From positions 124,001-188,000 of the forward strand of contig NZ_JACOEA010000001.1 of NCBI RefSeq assembly GCF_014281125.1: a DNA stretch of 64,000 bases, in the 5' to 3' direction. Positions 42,053 through 50,529 of this stretch are shown in pieces; positions within the stretch are counted from its first letter, which is position 1, and the number at the start of each line of letters is the position of its first letter. Source of the DNA: Lawsonibacter celer (GTDB taxonomy: Bacteria; Bacillota; Clostridia; Oscillospirales; Oscillospiraceae). Position numbers and translations under genes: made by a program. The notes beneath the pieces are model-generated. The model worked only from the letters and a program-made list of their open reading frames with translations. It ran no database searches and was not told the DNA's origin.

Positions 42053-42820
42053 ATGAAAATTGCAATTGTGACCGGGGCGTCCTCCGGCCTGGGGCGGGCC
42101 TTTGTCCGCCAGCTGGACCGGGAAGGCGGACTGGACGAGATCTGGGGCGTGGCCCGCCGGGCGGGGCGGATGGAAGAGCTGGCGGCTGAGCTGAACACCC
42201 CCATGCGGGCACTGGCGCTGGATCTGGTGAAGCCGGAGAGCATCGAGGCGCTGAAGGACCGGATGGAGGAGGAACAGCCGGATGTCCGGGTGCTCATCAA
42301 CGCGGCGGGGTTTGGAAAATTCGGCACCTATGCGGATATGACGCTTCCGGAAACCAGCGATATGATTGATCTCAACTGCAAAGCGGCAGCCAATCTGACC
42401 GCCGCCGTGATCCCCCACATGGGCCGTGGCGGCCGCGTCCTGGAGATCTGCTCCTCTGCGTCCTTCCAGCCCCTGCCTGGCTTCAATGTGTACGCTGCCA
42501 CCAAAGCCTTCCTGCTCCACTACAGCCGAGCCCTGCGATGGGAGGTGGCCCCGCGGGGCATCTGCGTTACAGCGGTGTGCCCAGGGTGGATCAAGACCGA
42601 GTTTATGAAGGTGGCAAGGGATACCGCCAATGGCAGGACCGTGCGCCACTATCCGTTTGCCCTCCGGCCGGAGACGGTGGCCAGCCGCGCTTTGCGGGAC
42701 AATCGGTTGGGCATGGCCGTGACCACCTGCAGCCTGCCCTCTCTGGTACAGCGCACGGCCAGCAAGTTTTTGCCCCACTGCTTTATTATGGCCTGCTGGG
42801 AGGGACTCCGGCGCATTTAG
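42053..42820 (+). CDS. SDR-family NAD(P)-dependent oxidoreductase
   Basis: 255 aa. Cofactor motif VTGASSGLGRAFV at the N-terminus, NAAGFG, catalytic Ser region (EICSSASFQ) and active-site Y-x3-K in YAATKAF. Close to the subgroup of short-chain dehydrogenases annotated as acyl-carrier or ketone reductases with a C-terminal membrane-contact tail. The substrate is unknown. GGGAGGGAT precedes the ATG and a strong terminator follows. Confidence 0.9.
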   Translation: MKIAIVTGASSGLGRAFVRQLDREGGLDEIWGVARRAGRMEELAAELNTPMRALALDLVKPESIEALKDRMEEEQPDVRVLINAAGFGKFGTYADMTLPETSDMIDLNCKAAANLTAAVIPHMGRGGRVLEICSSASFQPLPGFNVYAATKAFLLHYSRALRWEVAPRGICVTAVCPGWIKTEFMKVARDTANGRTVRHYPFALRPETVASRALRDNRLGMAVTTCSLPSLVQRTASKFLPHCFIMACWEGLRRI

Positions 42821-42837
42821 GAGATCAGACAGAAAAA

Positions 42838-42873
42838 GGCCCGCCCCGGCAGCTGCCGGGGCGGGCCTTTTTT
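42838..42873. terminator. Terminator between SDR and amidase genes
   Basis: GGCCCGCCCCGGCAG / CTGCCGGGGCGGGCC with AAAAA before and TTTTTT after; serves both convergent genes. Confidence 0.93.
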
Positions 42874-44413
42874 ATTCGTGTGCTTCAGCTATCTGAGCGG
42901 AGGTCCCGTTCAGATAGCGCACCACGCCCTCGGCGATCCCCTGGGCCAGCTTGCCCTGGTAGGTCTCGTCACACAGGCGGGCGAGCTCCTCACTGTTGGA
43001 CATGAAGCCGGTCTCCACCAGCACGGCGCACATCTCCGTCTCCCGCAGGACCACGAAGTCGGCGCTGCGTACCCCCCGGTCGATGCCGCCGGTGATCTGG
43101 CACAGGGGCTTCTGAATGGCTTCGGCCAGGCGCTTTCCGCGGTTGCTGGAGGGGTGATAGTAGGTGTAGATGCCCTGATAGGTGGGCACCGTGCCCGAGG
43201 CGTTGCAGTGGACACTGACAAACAGGTCGGCCCCTAAGTCGTTGGCAATATATGCCCGGTCATAGATGTCCAGCGTTATGTCCTCCTCCCGCAGGAGCAC
43301 CACGTTGTAGCCGCGGGCCACCAGCTCATCCCGCAGCTTCAGAGAGATCGAGAGGGTGAGATCCTTTTCCTGCACGCCCTCGTAAACGGCGCCGGGGTGG
43401 ATACCCCCGTGGCCGGGATCCACCACAATGGTGGACTTGGACGGATCAATGGGGGTGGAGGGGGTAAAGTCTGTGCCGCCTTCTTCGCTCTTATAGGCGG
43501 TGAGGAGCACCCCGTCAGAGCGGCCGGACACTGTGATGTTTTTGGCATAGGTGACGCCCTTTTTCAGATCAAGCACCACACGCACGGAGTGCTCATAGCC
43601 ATAGCCCAGGTCATTGCCATGCTGGGCGTAGCGCACGGAGGTAATGAAATCGTTGTCCACCGTGATGGTGTGGGTCAGGTGGTCGGCGTCCGGCATCTGC
43701 GTACCCAGAACATCCACCACCAGGCGGTCGCCCAGGTCCAGCACCTGGTATTTGGGGGTGTGGTCGGTGACGATCTGCACCGTCTGGGCGTCCGAATCGG
43801 AAATGATGTCCGTGACCAGGCCTAAGTCCGGAAGGCCGGGCTCAGGCTCCGGCGTGGGCTCCGGCTCGGGCTGCTCGGTAAGGATGGTGGCGGTAAAGGT
43901 GGCATTGTCCCACTCCACCTGTGCGCCCAGCTGTTCTGAGACAAATCGCAGGGGGACCATGGTGCTCTCCTTGCCCTGGTACTTCACCACCCCGGCGGGT
44001 ACGCCGCCCGGCAGCTCCACGCTTTGCCCGTTGACCAGCGCCGTGGCGGAACCCAGGGTGAGAACAATGGTGTCCTCCTCCCGCAGCAGGATGACCTGAC
44101 GGTTTTCCGAAACCCAGAGCACCTGCGCGCCCAGCTGCTCCGCTACCAGCCGTACGGGGACCAGCGTCCGCCCGTTGCCGCCCGGGACGGGGTATTGAAC
44201 CAAGGCGGGCACATCGCCGGGGGAGAGGCTGCTGCCGTTCAGCGTCAGGGCCACCAAGTCGGCGTCTGTCAGGTTTTCATAACGCCCGGCCGACTCGCTG
44301 TAGAAATAGACCGAAATACTGCCGCCCGGTCCCGCGGCAGAGGCGAAGGTCAGCGTTCCCAGCAGCGAGGACAGCAGGGCAAATAAAAGCAGAAAAGAGA
44401 GTGCCTTTTTCAT
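42872..44413 (-). CDS. N-acetylmuramoyl-L-alanine amidase with stalk-like and AMIN domains
   Basis: 513 aa from ATG 44413 (AAGGGG upstream). Signal peptide 1-27; two copper-amine-oxidase-N-like repeats (LVPVRLVAEQLGAQVLW and MVPLRFVSEQLGAQVEW) about 80-190; proline/glutamate linker; AMIN-type beta domain about 210-310; C-terminal Amidase_3 catalytic domain with VDPGHGG, ITLDIYDRA, VSVHCNAS and ETGFMSN Zn and catalytic positions. It cuts peptide stems from glycan strands during cell separation or sporulation. Confidence 0.93.
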   Translation of the reverse strand: MKKALSFLLLFALLSSLLGTLTFASAAGPGGSISVYFYSESAGRYENLTDADLVALTLNGSSLSPGDVPALVQYPVPGGNGRTLVPVRLVAEQLGAQVLWVSENRQVILLREEDTIVLTLGSATALVNGQSVELPGGVPAGVVKYQGKESTMVPLRFVSEQLGAQVEWDNATFTATILTEQPEPEPTPEPEPGLPDLGLVTDIISDSDAQTVQIVTDHTPKYQVLDLGDRLVVDVLGTQMPDADHLTHTITVDNDFITSVRYAQHGNDLGYGYEHSVRVVLDLKKGVTYAKNITVSGRSDGVLLTAYKSEEGGTDFTPSTPIDPSKSTIVVDPGHGGIHPGAVYEGVQEKDLTLSISLKLRDELVARGYNVVLLREEDITLDIYDRAYIANDLGADLFVSVHCNASGTVPTYQGIYTYYHPSSNRGKRLAEAIQKPLCQITGGIDRGVRSADFVVLRETEMCAVLVETGFMSNSEELARLCDETYQGKLAQGIAEGVVRYLNGTSAQIAEAHE

Positions 44414-44624
44414 AGAGATTCCCCTTATCTCAATCAATACCCTGCTATTCTACCGGATTCGACAGGCCGCGTCAATGGATAAGAGGGAAAAGGTTGACAT
44501 AAATTTATGGAAGAGGGGGGAGTGGCCCTGGTCGGCTCAGAATGTGTTTTGATGCGGAATGACATGCGGCACAATCCGCCGCATAGATATAGACAAATGG
44601 AACCATACGGCGGGAGGGAGCGCA

Positions 44625-45227
44625 GTGGAGGAACGATATGCCCTGGCCGGCGGCCGCGGATGGCTGCGCGTTCGGGAGGAGGGCGGCAGAGCCATATGCC
44701 AGGCGGAGATGGAGGACGACCACCGAGGGCTGTATAAGGTTTGGCTGCTGCATGGGGAGCGGAGGATGCTTCTGGGCGCAATGATTCCGGAAAAAGGAAA
44801 ACTCCGCCTCTCCCGCGCCCTGAGTCTGGACGACCTGTACCACAGAAAGCTGTGGCCCCCCTCCGGCGGAGCGGCGGAGCTGACCTATGCTGCCCGCCGG
44901 GAGGAAATTCGGGAGACGCAGCCGCCTGCGGGGTGGGTGCGGGAGCGCTGCCCGGGCCGTCTGCTGGGCGACCGCCTGCTGGCGCGGTCGGCGCAGCAGC
45001 TGTCCGGTGTGCTGCTGAAAAAGACCCGGAGCGGATTCCACCTGGCGCTCCCCTATGGGAGCGGCCGCGCGTTTGGGCTGACGCCGCTGTTTTGCTTTGC
45101 CCGCCCGGCCACTCTGGATGGAGAGACTTACATGATTTTTTCCTTCAATGAGCAGGGTTGCCCGATTTTTCCGCATAAAGACGAAAGCCCTGGAGAGACT
45201 AATGGCGTAATTCAGAAAAAGGAGTGA
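44625..45227 (+). CDS. Hypothetical protein beside spore-coat genes
   Basis: 200 aa from GTG 44625, chosen for the GGGAGGGAG site 5 bases upstream. Beta-rich N-terminus with a GRGWLRVREEGGRA and CQAEMEDDHRGLYKVWLL pattern resembling adhesion or signal-sensor folds, and a helical/loop middle. No signal peptide, no Cys motif. It stops 7 bases before the CotF-like genes and probably shares their transcript. No family recognised. Confidence 0.7.
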   Translation: MEERYALAGGRGWLRVREEGGRAICQAEMEDDHRGLYKVWLLHGERRMLLGAMIPEKGKLRLSRALSLDDLYHRKLWPPSGGAAELTYAARREEIRETQPPAGWVRERCPGRLLGDRLLARSAQQLSGVLLKKTRSGFHLALPYGSGRAFGLTPLFCFARPATLDGETYMIFSFNEQGCPIFPHKDESPGETNGVIQKKE

Positions 45228-45234
45228 GTACGCC

Positions 45235-45420
45235 ATGGCAAATCTGACCACCAAGGAGCTGGACAGCCTGTCCGATCAGCTGGATTTTGAAAAGGTGCTC
45301 TGCTGCAAATATCAGGCGGCGGCCCAGGAGTGCACGGAATCCGACCTGAAGGCCTGCTTCCAGAAGTACGCCGACCAGCACAAGCAAAATTTCAACTGCC
45401 TGCTCAACTACCTGAAGTAA
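45235..45420 (+). CDS. CotF-like small spore coat protein
   Basis: 61 aa. Helical with LTTKELDSLSDQLDFEKVL, CCKYQAAAQEC, YADQHKQNFN; this resembles one half of the ferritin-like CotF fold. GGAGTGAG precedes the ATG. Followed after 15 bases by a second CotF-like gene, which would give the other helices. Localised to the spore coat in related bacteria. Confidence 0.8.
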   Translation: MANLTTKELDSLSDQLDFEKVLCCKYQAAAQECTESDLKACFQKYADQHKQNFNCLLNYLK

Positions 45421-45435
45421 AAGGAGGAACGTCTC

Positions 45436-45690
45436 ATGAACGACCAGGAACGTATGACAGATCTGATTCTCGCGGAGAAAAAGATGAGTTCCAACTATGA
45501 TACCTTTGCCTCTGAGTGCGTCAACGTCCAGCTGCGGGACGAGTATCTGAAGATCTTCCAGCAGGGACACCAGACCCAGACCGAACTGTTCAAGACTGCC
45601 CAGGCCAAAGGCTGGTATCAGGTGGAGCAGGCCCCGGCCAGCAAGGTGAGCACCGCCTACACGAAATTCAGCAATCAGGCGCCCCAGTAA
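45436..45690 (+). CDS. CotF-like spore coat protein
   Basis: 84 aa with RMTDLILAEKKMSSNYDTFA and LRDEYLKIFQQGHQTQTELF, the ferritin-like CotF signature of one helix pair, and a short basic tail. AAGGAGG precedes the ATG. The two small genes together form one complete CotF-like unit. Marks a spore-forming or former spore-forming organism. Confidence 0.88.
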   Translation: MNDQERMTDLILAEKKMSSNYDTFASECVNVQLRDEYLKIFQQGHQTQTELFKTAQAKGWYQVEQAPASKVSTAYTKFSNQAPQ

Positions 45691-45699
45691 AAGACCGGG

Positions 45700-45732
45700 A
45701 AGGCCGCGTTCCGATGGGAGCGCGGCCTTTGC
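45700..45732 (+). terminator. Terminator of the coat gene pair
   Basis: AAGGCCGCG / CGCGGCCTT stem with loop of 12 bases, weak T-tract. Confidence 0.75.
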
Positions 45733-45813
45733 GTTGCGATCAGGGCGCAGTTATGGTATCATAAAACCATATCTAGACCCGGAGCCAACCAAAGAGAAAA
45801 GGGAGACGTTTTT

Positions 45814-47310
45814 ATGGGCAAGTATTTGCTGGCGCTGGACCAGGGAACCACCAGCTCGCGGGCCATTCTGTTCGACGCGGCGCAGAATATCGTCGGCCTG
45901 TCGCAGAAGGAGTTCACGCAGCTCTACCCCAGAGAGGGCTGGGTGGAGCATGACGCCATGGAAATCTGGTCCAGCCAGTACGCGGTGATGATGGAGGTCA
46001 TCGCCAAGACCGGCGTCAGCGCTGGGGAGATCGCGGCGATCGGCATCACCAATCAGCGGGAGACCACCGTGGTATGGGATCGGGAGACCGGCCGGCCCAT
46101 ACATAATGCCATCGTCTGGCAGTGCCGTCGCACTGCGGAAATGGTGGACGCCCTGCTGGCCGACGGGCTGGGGGAGCATATCCGGCAGACCACCGGCCTA
46201 ATTCCGGACGCCTATTTTTCCGCCACCAAGATCAAGTGGATCCTGGACCACGTGGAGGGAGCCAGGGAAAAGGCATGTAAAGGAGAACTGCTGTTCGGGA
46301 CGGTGGATACCTGGCTGCTGTGGAAGCTTACCGGCGGTGCGGCCCACGTGACCGACGTGACCAACGCCTCCCGCACTATGCTCTTTGATATCCACAGGCT
46401 GGACTGGGACGACACCCTGCTGCGCGTCCTGGAGATTCCCAGGGCCATGCTGCCCCGGGTGTGCTCCTCCAGCGAGGTCTACGGCTATACGGACATACAG
46501 GGGGCGAGAGTGCCCATCGCGGGCATCGCCGGGGACCAGCAGGCCGCCTTGTTCGGTCAGACCTGCTTTGAGCCGGGGGATGCCAAAAACACCTATGGCA
46601 CCGGCTGTTTCCTGCTGATGAACACCGGAGACGCCCCCTGTGCCAGCCGCAACGGCCTGCTGACCACCATTGCCGTGGGACTGGGAGGAAGGGTGCAGTA
46701 CGCCCTGGAGGGCTCAGCCTTTGTAGGCGGCGCGGTGATTCAGTGGCTGCGGGATGAGCTGCGCTTTTTCACCGAGAGCCGGGACGCGGAATATTACGCC
46801 CAAAAGGTGGAGGACAATGGGGGCGTGTACCTGGTGCCCGCCTTCACTGGCCTGGGCGCGCCCTATTGGGACATGTACGCCCGGGGGACCCTGGTGGGTC
46901 TGACCCGGGGCACCAAACGGGAGCATATCATCCGCGCGGCCCAAGAGTCCATTGCCTATCAGGTGGCCGACCTAGTGGGGGCTATGGAGCGGGACACGGG
47001 CCTGCCCCTGCGGCAGCTGCGGGCCGACGGCGGAGCCAGCCGGGACGGCTTTTTGATGCAGTTCCAGGCGGATATCCTGGACCGGGAGGTGTACCGCCCG
47101 GCCATTCGGGAGACCACAGCCCTGGGGGCTGCCTGCCTGGCCGGCTTGGCCACGGGGGTGTGGAGCGGCCCGGAGGAGCTCAAGCGGCTGCGGCAGCCAG
47201 GGACCTGCTTCCGGCCCGATCTGGCGCCGGAGCGCCGGGTACAGCTGCTGGGGCGCTGGCACCGGGCGGTGGAGTGCAGCCGCGGCTGGGCCTGCGGCGG
47301 GGCGGAATAA
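45814..47310 (+). CDS. glpK: Glycerol kinase
   Basis: 498 aa, normal length. FGGY kinase motifs: [13 protein letters not shown] (ATP loop), [35 protein letters not shown], and [13 protein letters not shown]. Produces glycerol-3-phosphate for the phospholipid pathway in which PlsY also works. AGGGAGACG precedes the ATG. No glpF or glpD lies near; the gene stands alone and ends at a terminator. Confidence 0.96.
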   Translation: MGKYLLALDQGTTSSRAILFDAAQNIVGLSQKEFTQLYPREGWVEHDAMEIWSSQYAVMMEVIAKTGVSAGEIAAIGITNQRETTVVWDRETGRPIHNAIVWQCRRTAEMVDALLADGLGEHIRQTTGLIPDAYFSATKIKWILDHVEGAREKACKGELLFGTVDTWLLWKLTGGAAHVTDVTNASRTMLFDIHRLDWDDTLLRVLEIPRAMLPRVCSSSEVYGYTDIQGARVPIAGIAGDQQAALFGQTCFEPGDAKNTYGTGCFLLMNTGDAPCASRNGLLTTIAVGLGGRVQYALEGSAFVGGAVIQWLRDELRFFTESRDAEYYAQKVEDNGGVYLVPAFTGLGAPYWDMYARGTLVGLTRGTKREHIIRAAQESIAYQVADLVGAMERDTGLPLRQLRADGGASRDGFLMQFQADILDREVYRPAIRETTALGAACLAGLATGVWSGPEELKRLRQPGTCFRPDLAPERRVQLLGRWHRAVECSRGWACGGAE

Positions 47311-47317
47311 GTAAGAC

Positions 47318-47360
47318 AGAGGACCCCTGACGTTTGGGCGTCAGGGGTCCTCTGCATTTT
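47318..47360. terminator. Bidirectional terminator after glpK
   Basis: AGAGGACCCCTGACG / CGTCAGGGGTCCTCT with a short loop; TGCATTTT follows. Confidence 0.85.
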
Positions 47361-50300
47361 ATGCGGATGGGACGGCGGTTTTGCGCCTGCGGCGCAAAAC
47401 AAGCACTGTCAGCAGCGCCGCCAGAGCGGCAGCGCAAGGGAGCGCGATCACAATAGGAGAAGCGCCCGGATGGTTGACAAGCACCACCGTGCCGCTGGCG
47501 CCGGCGGTGAAAACCAGGTAGCTGCCGTCCCGGACCGCCTCTGTCGGTACCAGTGCTCCGGATTGCAGCAGGGCCACGCTCTGGTGGGGGTCCTCGGCCC
47601 GTATGCGGAGGGTGACCGTCTCCGGAAGGTCCTGGTCCGTGATCTGATAATCCCAGGCGCCGCCTTCCGCGCCCAGGTCCGTGCCCGGAAGATCGCCCAT
47701 ATGATCGGCGGCCGTCAGAACCGCGTCAGGGGAGAAGGCGCCCTCGGCCAACAGCATGGGCTGTGAACCGCCCGAGGAGATGGTGCGCACCGGGCTGGCG
47801 TACACCCCATCGACGACCAGACTGCGGGTAATGCGGGAAGCGTCAAACTCCGACCAGGCGCCGAACTGACCCTCCCGCTCCGGAAGCGGCGGAATCTGGT
47901 CCTCGTGCAGGGCGCCCGCATAGGGAACCTGACGGACAGCAACCTCCTGGCCGTCCACCCGGAAGGTAACCGTCAGATGCAGAAATTCCTCCGGAACCAG
48001 CTCCAGGGCGGAGAAGGCGTTCAGGTCCAGGGGCATCGCCTTTCCCTCATAGTTGACGGAGTCGACGCCGGAGAGTCCCTCATCCAGAAAGTAGTTGTTG
48101 CACACGGAGCCGTTGGCGCTGCCGGCGATGGCGCCAAGGCCCTCCCCGGCGCTGTCCGAGCGGGCCATGGACACACAGTCCTCTATGTCGTGTCCCTGGC
48201 CCGCGATTCCGCCCAGGAAATCCGTGCCCGTCAGATCGCTCTGGGCGGCACAGCGGCGGATCAGAGTCCGGGAGGCCCCGGCGATGCCGCCGCACTGTCC
48301 GCCGTCCGTGGCCTCCACGGCGGCGATGCTCACGCAGTCTAACACCGCGCCCACCTCCCCCCGGCCCAGGATCCCACCGGCGTAGCCGGTTTTGGCGGTG
48401 ACCCCGCCCCGGTTGACGCAGCCGCGCAGGGTGGCGTGAAGCGCGGCGGTGGTGTCCACCAGCAGCTTTTCGCCGTCCAGCTCCAGATCCTGCTCCGGGT
48501 CCAGAGACAGCTCGGGAGAGAGCGTCCCCGCGATCCCGCCCACATTGGCATCTGCGGCGACAGCGCCCTTGTTGCGGGAGGAGACCACGCGGCCCATGGG
48601 GTAATCCTCTTCTCCAGAGAGATCCTCTACTGTCTTTTCCGGTGTGTCCATCAAGCCGGTCAGCGCGCTGCGCACACGATCGAGCTGACCGATGATATCC
48701 AGTGCGGTGGAGTGCAGGTCACGGTTGGCGTCCGCCGCGCCCTGGGTAAGACGGTCGATCTGCTCGCCCAGATCGGTCAGGTGTCCGTCCAGTTTATCCA
48801 GCCGGTCCTGGCCCTTTCCACTGAGCGTGTCGCCGTAGGCCTTGAGTACGTCCTCAATCAGATCCGTCTGGGTATGGATGGTTTTGAGAGATGTGTTGGC
48901 CGTGTTGGCAAAGGCGTCGGTATGAAGCTGGAGCTGTTTCATGGCCGTCTCCAGCTTCCCGGCGGCCCGGTTTACCTGTGTGCGGGCCGCCTGTGCGTCG
49001 TCTGAGGCGGAGGTGAGGATAAGATCCAGCTGTTCCCAGAGGGCGTTCAGGCAGGTTCCCATATCCCGCAGCGCGTCGGAGATGGCGGAGAGATGGGCGC
49101 CGGGGTCGATGGAACCGATGTCCCATTTATCGTAGGCGTCCCGAACGCCGTTCAGGTCCCCACTGCTCAGAGCGCTCAGCGCCTCGTTTAAAAAGTGCTC
49201 CAACCGGCTCAGATCGTCGGAAATGCCGTCCAGATGAGTTGTGATGGTTTTCCTGTCCTCGGTGATCCGCTCTTTGGCGCTGTCCAACGCCTCACAGGCC
49301 GCGTCTGCACCCCAGGACAGGGCGTCCCCCATGCTTCCAAATCCCTTTCGGAGCTGGGTAAGCTGTTCCAGAATGACGTCTGTGTCGCTGCCCGCCTTGG
49401 TGCGAAAATCCTCCAGTTCGTCCAGCAGGGAGCCCAGGGCGGTATTGATACTCTGTGCCGCCCCATAAATTTGGTCGGCGGAGGCCTTGGTGTCTGTGTT
49501 GAAGTCGGTGCCGGCTCCGTGAGCCGTGTCCCGAAGGTCGCCCAGCGTGCCATTGATCGCGGACAGATCGTCTGCCGAACTTCCGGCGGAATCGCTTACC
49601 TGATTGGCCAGACGGGTCATCAGTCCGGAGAGAACGGACAGCTCGTCGTCCAGCCGCTGCATGGGGGCCTCGCCATAGGAGAGGACCGTGTAGGGCTCCA
49701 GCTGGCCTACAATGCCGCCCACGTCCTTGCGCCCCCGGATACTGCCGTAGTTCTCGCAGCCCGCAATGCTGCCGTCCTGCAGCCCGGCGATGCCGCCCAC
49801 GTTGTAGCCGGCGTGCGGATAGCCCACCTGGCCATAGTTGAGACAGCCCTCGATAGAGCCGGGATTGACTCCGGCAATGCCGCCGGTATGCTCTGCGTCC
49901 GGCTCGTCGCTGTCGTTGACCGTCCCACGGTTGGTGCAGCGGTCGATCAGCCCGTGGTTGCTGCCGGCAATACCGCCGGTACGGGTGACTCCGGTGACCT
50001 GGGCGCTGCTGACACAGGAGCGGATCACCCCGGTCTCTGTATTGACGCCCACCAGGCCACCCACATCTTCCTGACCCTCCACGGTGCCGGAGACGGCGAC
50101 CGATTCAATCAGCCCCTCGTTCCGGCCGGCCAGCAGACCGACGCCGCATTTGGAGCCGCCGGGGGCCATCCAGCCCTCCAGATTTAGATTCTTGACCACG
50201 GCCTCCGCCTGGAGATAGCGGAACAGCCCCATATCCGAGCCCCTGCCCGCCCAGCTCAGGCCACGGATGGTATGCCCGCCGCCGTCAAAGGTGCCCTGAA

Positions 50301-50529
50301 AAACCGGAATCGGGGAGAAATCTATGCCCGTCAGGTCAATGTCAGCGGTTAGGACCACTCTTACTCCGCGGCTCCAGGTATCCGAGACGCAGGAGGCGGC
50401 AAGGTCCCGCAGCTGCGCCGCGCTGCCGATGGAGACGATGTTCTCCTCCGCCAGGGCGGGAGAGAGGGGGGAGAACGCCAACAGCAAAGCCAGCAGCAGA
50501 GCGAAAGAGCGTTTATATTGCAGTTTCAT
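47359..50529 (-). CDS. GLUG-repeat surface protein with coiled-coil core and membrane anchor
   Basis: 1056 aa. Signal peptide 1-27 (LLLAFSPLSPALAEE); GLUG-like beta-helix repeats about 30-290 (GGLVGVNTE, GGIAGSNHG, GGIAGVNPG, GGIVGQLEP); long helical, coiled-coil-like middle about 295-650; second GLUG block about 660-850 (GGIAGTLSP, GGILGRGEV, GGIAGASR); beta domain; single C-terminal membrane helix about 1023-1045 with an RRRRK stop-transfer. The gene start overlaps the stop of the upstream MMPL gene (ATGA), so it is probably that exporter's extracellular partner, possibly comparable to YhgE/Pip-type bridging proteins. Confidence 0.82.
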   Translation of the reverse strand: MKLQYKRSFALLLALLLAFSPLSPALAEENIVSIGSAAQLRDLAASCVSDTWSRGVRVVLTADIDLTGIDFSPIPVFQGTFDGGGHTIRGLSWAGRGSDMGLFRYLQAEAVVKNLNLEGWMAPGGSKCGVGLLAGRNEGLIESVAVSGTVEGQEDVGGLVGVNTETGVIRSCVSSAQVTGVTRTGGIAGSNHGLIDRCTNRGTVNDSDEPDAEHTGGIAGVNPGSIEGCLNYGQVGYPHAGYNVGGIAGLQDGSIAGCENYGSIRGRKDVGGIVGQLEPYTVLSYGEAPMQRLDDELSVLSGLMTRLANQVSDSAGSSADDLSAINGTLGDLRDTAHGAGTDFNTDTKASADQIYGAAQSINTALGSLLDELEDFRTKAGSDTDVILEQLTQLRKGFGSMGDALSWGADAACEALDSAKERITEDRKTITTHLDGISDDLSRLEHFLNEALSALSSGDLNGVRDAYDKWDIGSIDPGAHLSAISDALRDMGTCLNALWEQLDLILTSASDDAQAARTQVNRAAGKLETAMKQLQLHTDAFANTANTSLKTIHTQTDLIEDVLKAYGDTLSGKGQDRLDKLDGHLTDLGEQIDRLTQGAADANRDLHSTALDIIGQLDRVRSALTGLMDTPEKTVEDLSGEEDYPMGRVVSSRNKGAVAADANVGGIAGTLSPELSLDPEQDLELDGEKLLVDTTAALHATLRGCVNRGGVTAKTGYAGGILGRGEVGAVLDCVSIAAVEATDGGQCGGIAGASRTLIRRCAAQSDLTGTDFLGGIAGQGHDIEDCVSMARSDSAGEGLGAIAGSANGSVCNNYFLDEGLSGVDSVNYEGKAMPLDLNAFSALELVPEEFLHLTVTFRVDGQEVAVRQVPYAGALHEDQIPPLPEREGQFGAWSEFDASRITRSLVVDGVYASPVRTISSGGSQPMLLAEGAFSPDAVLTAADHMGDLPGTDLGAEGGAWDYQITDQDLPETVTLRIRAEDPHQSVALLQSGALVPTEAVRDGSYLVFTAGASGTVVLVNHPGASPIVIALPCAAALAALLTVLVLRRRRKTAVPSA

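Noticed and set aside
45730..45813. Possible riboswitch before glpK
   Set aside because: Only 84 bases with no conserved aptamer-like structure visible.
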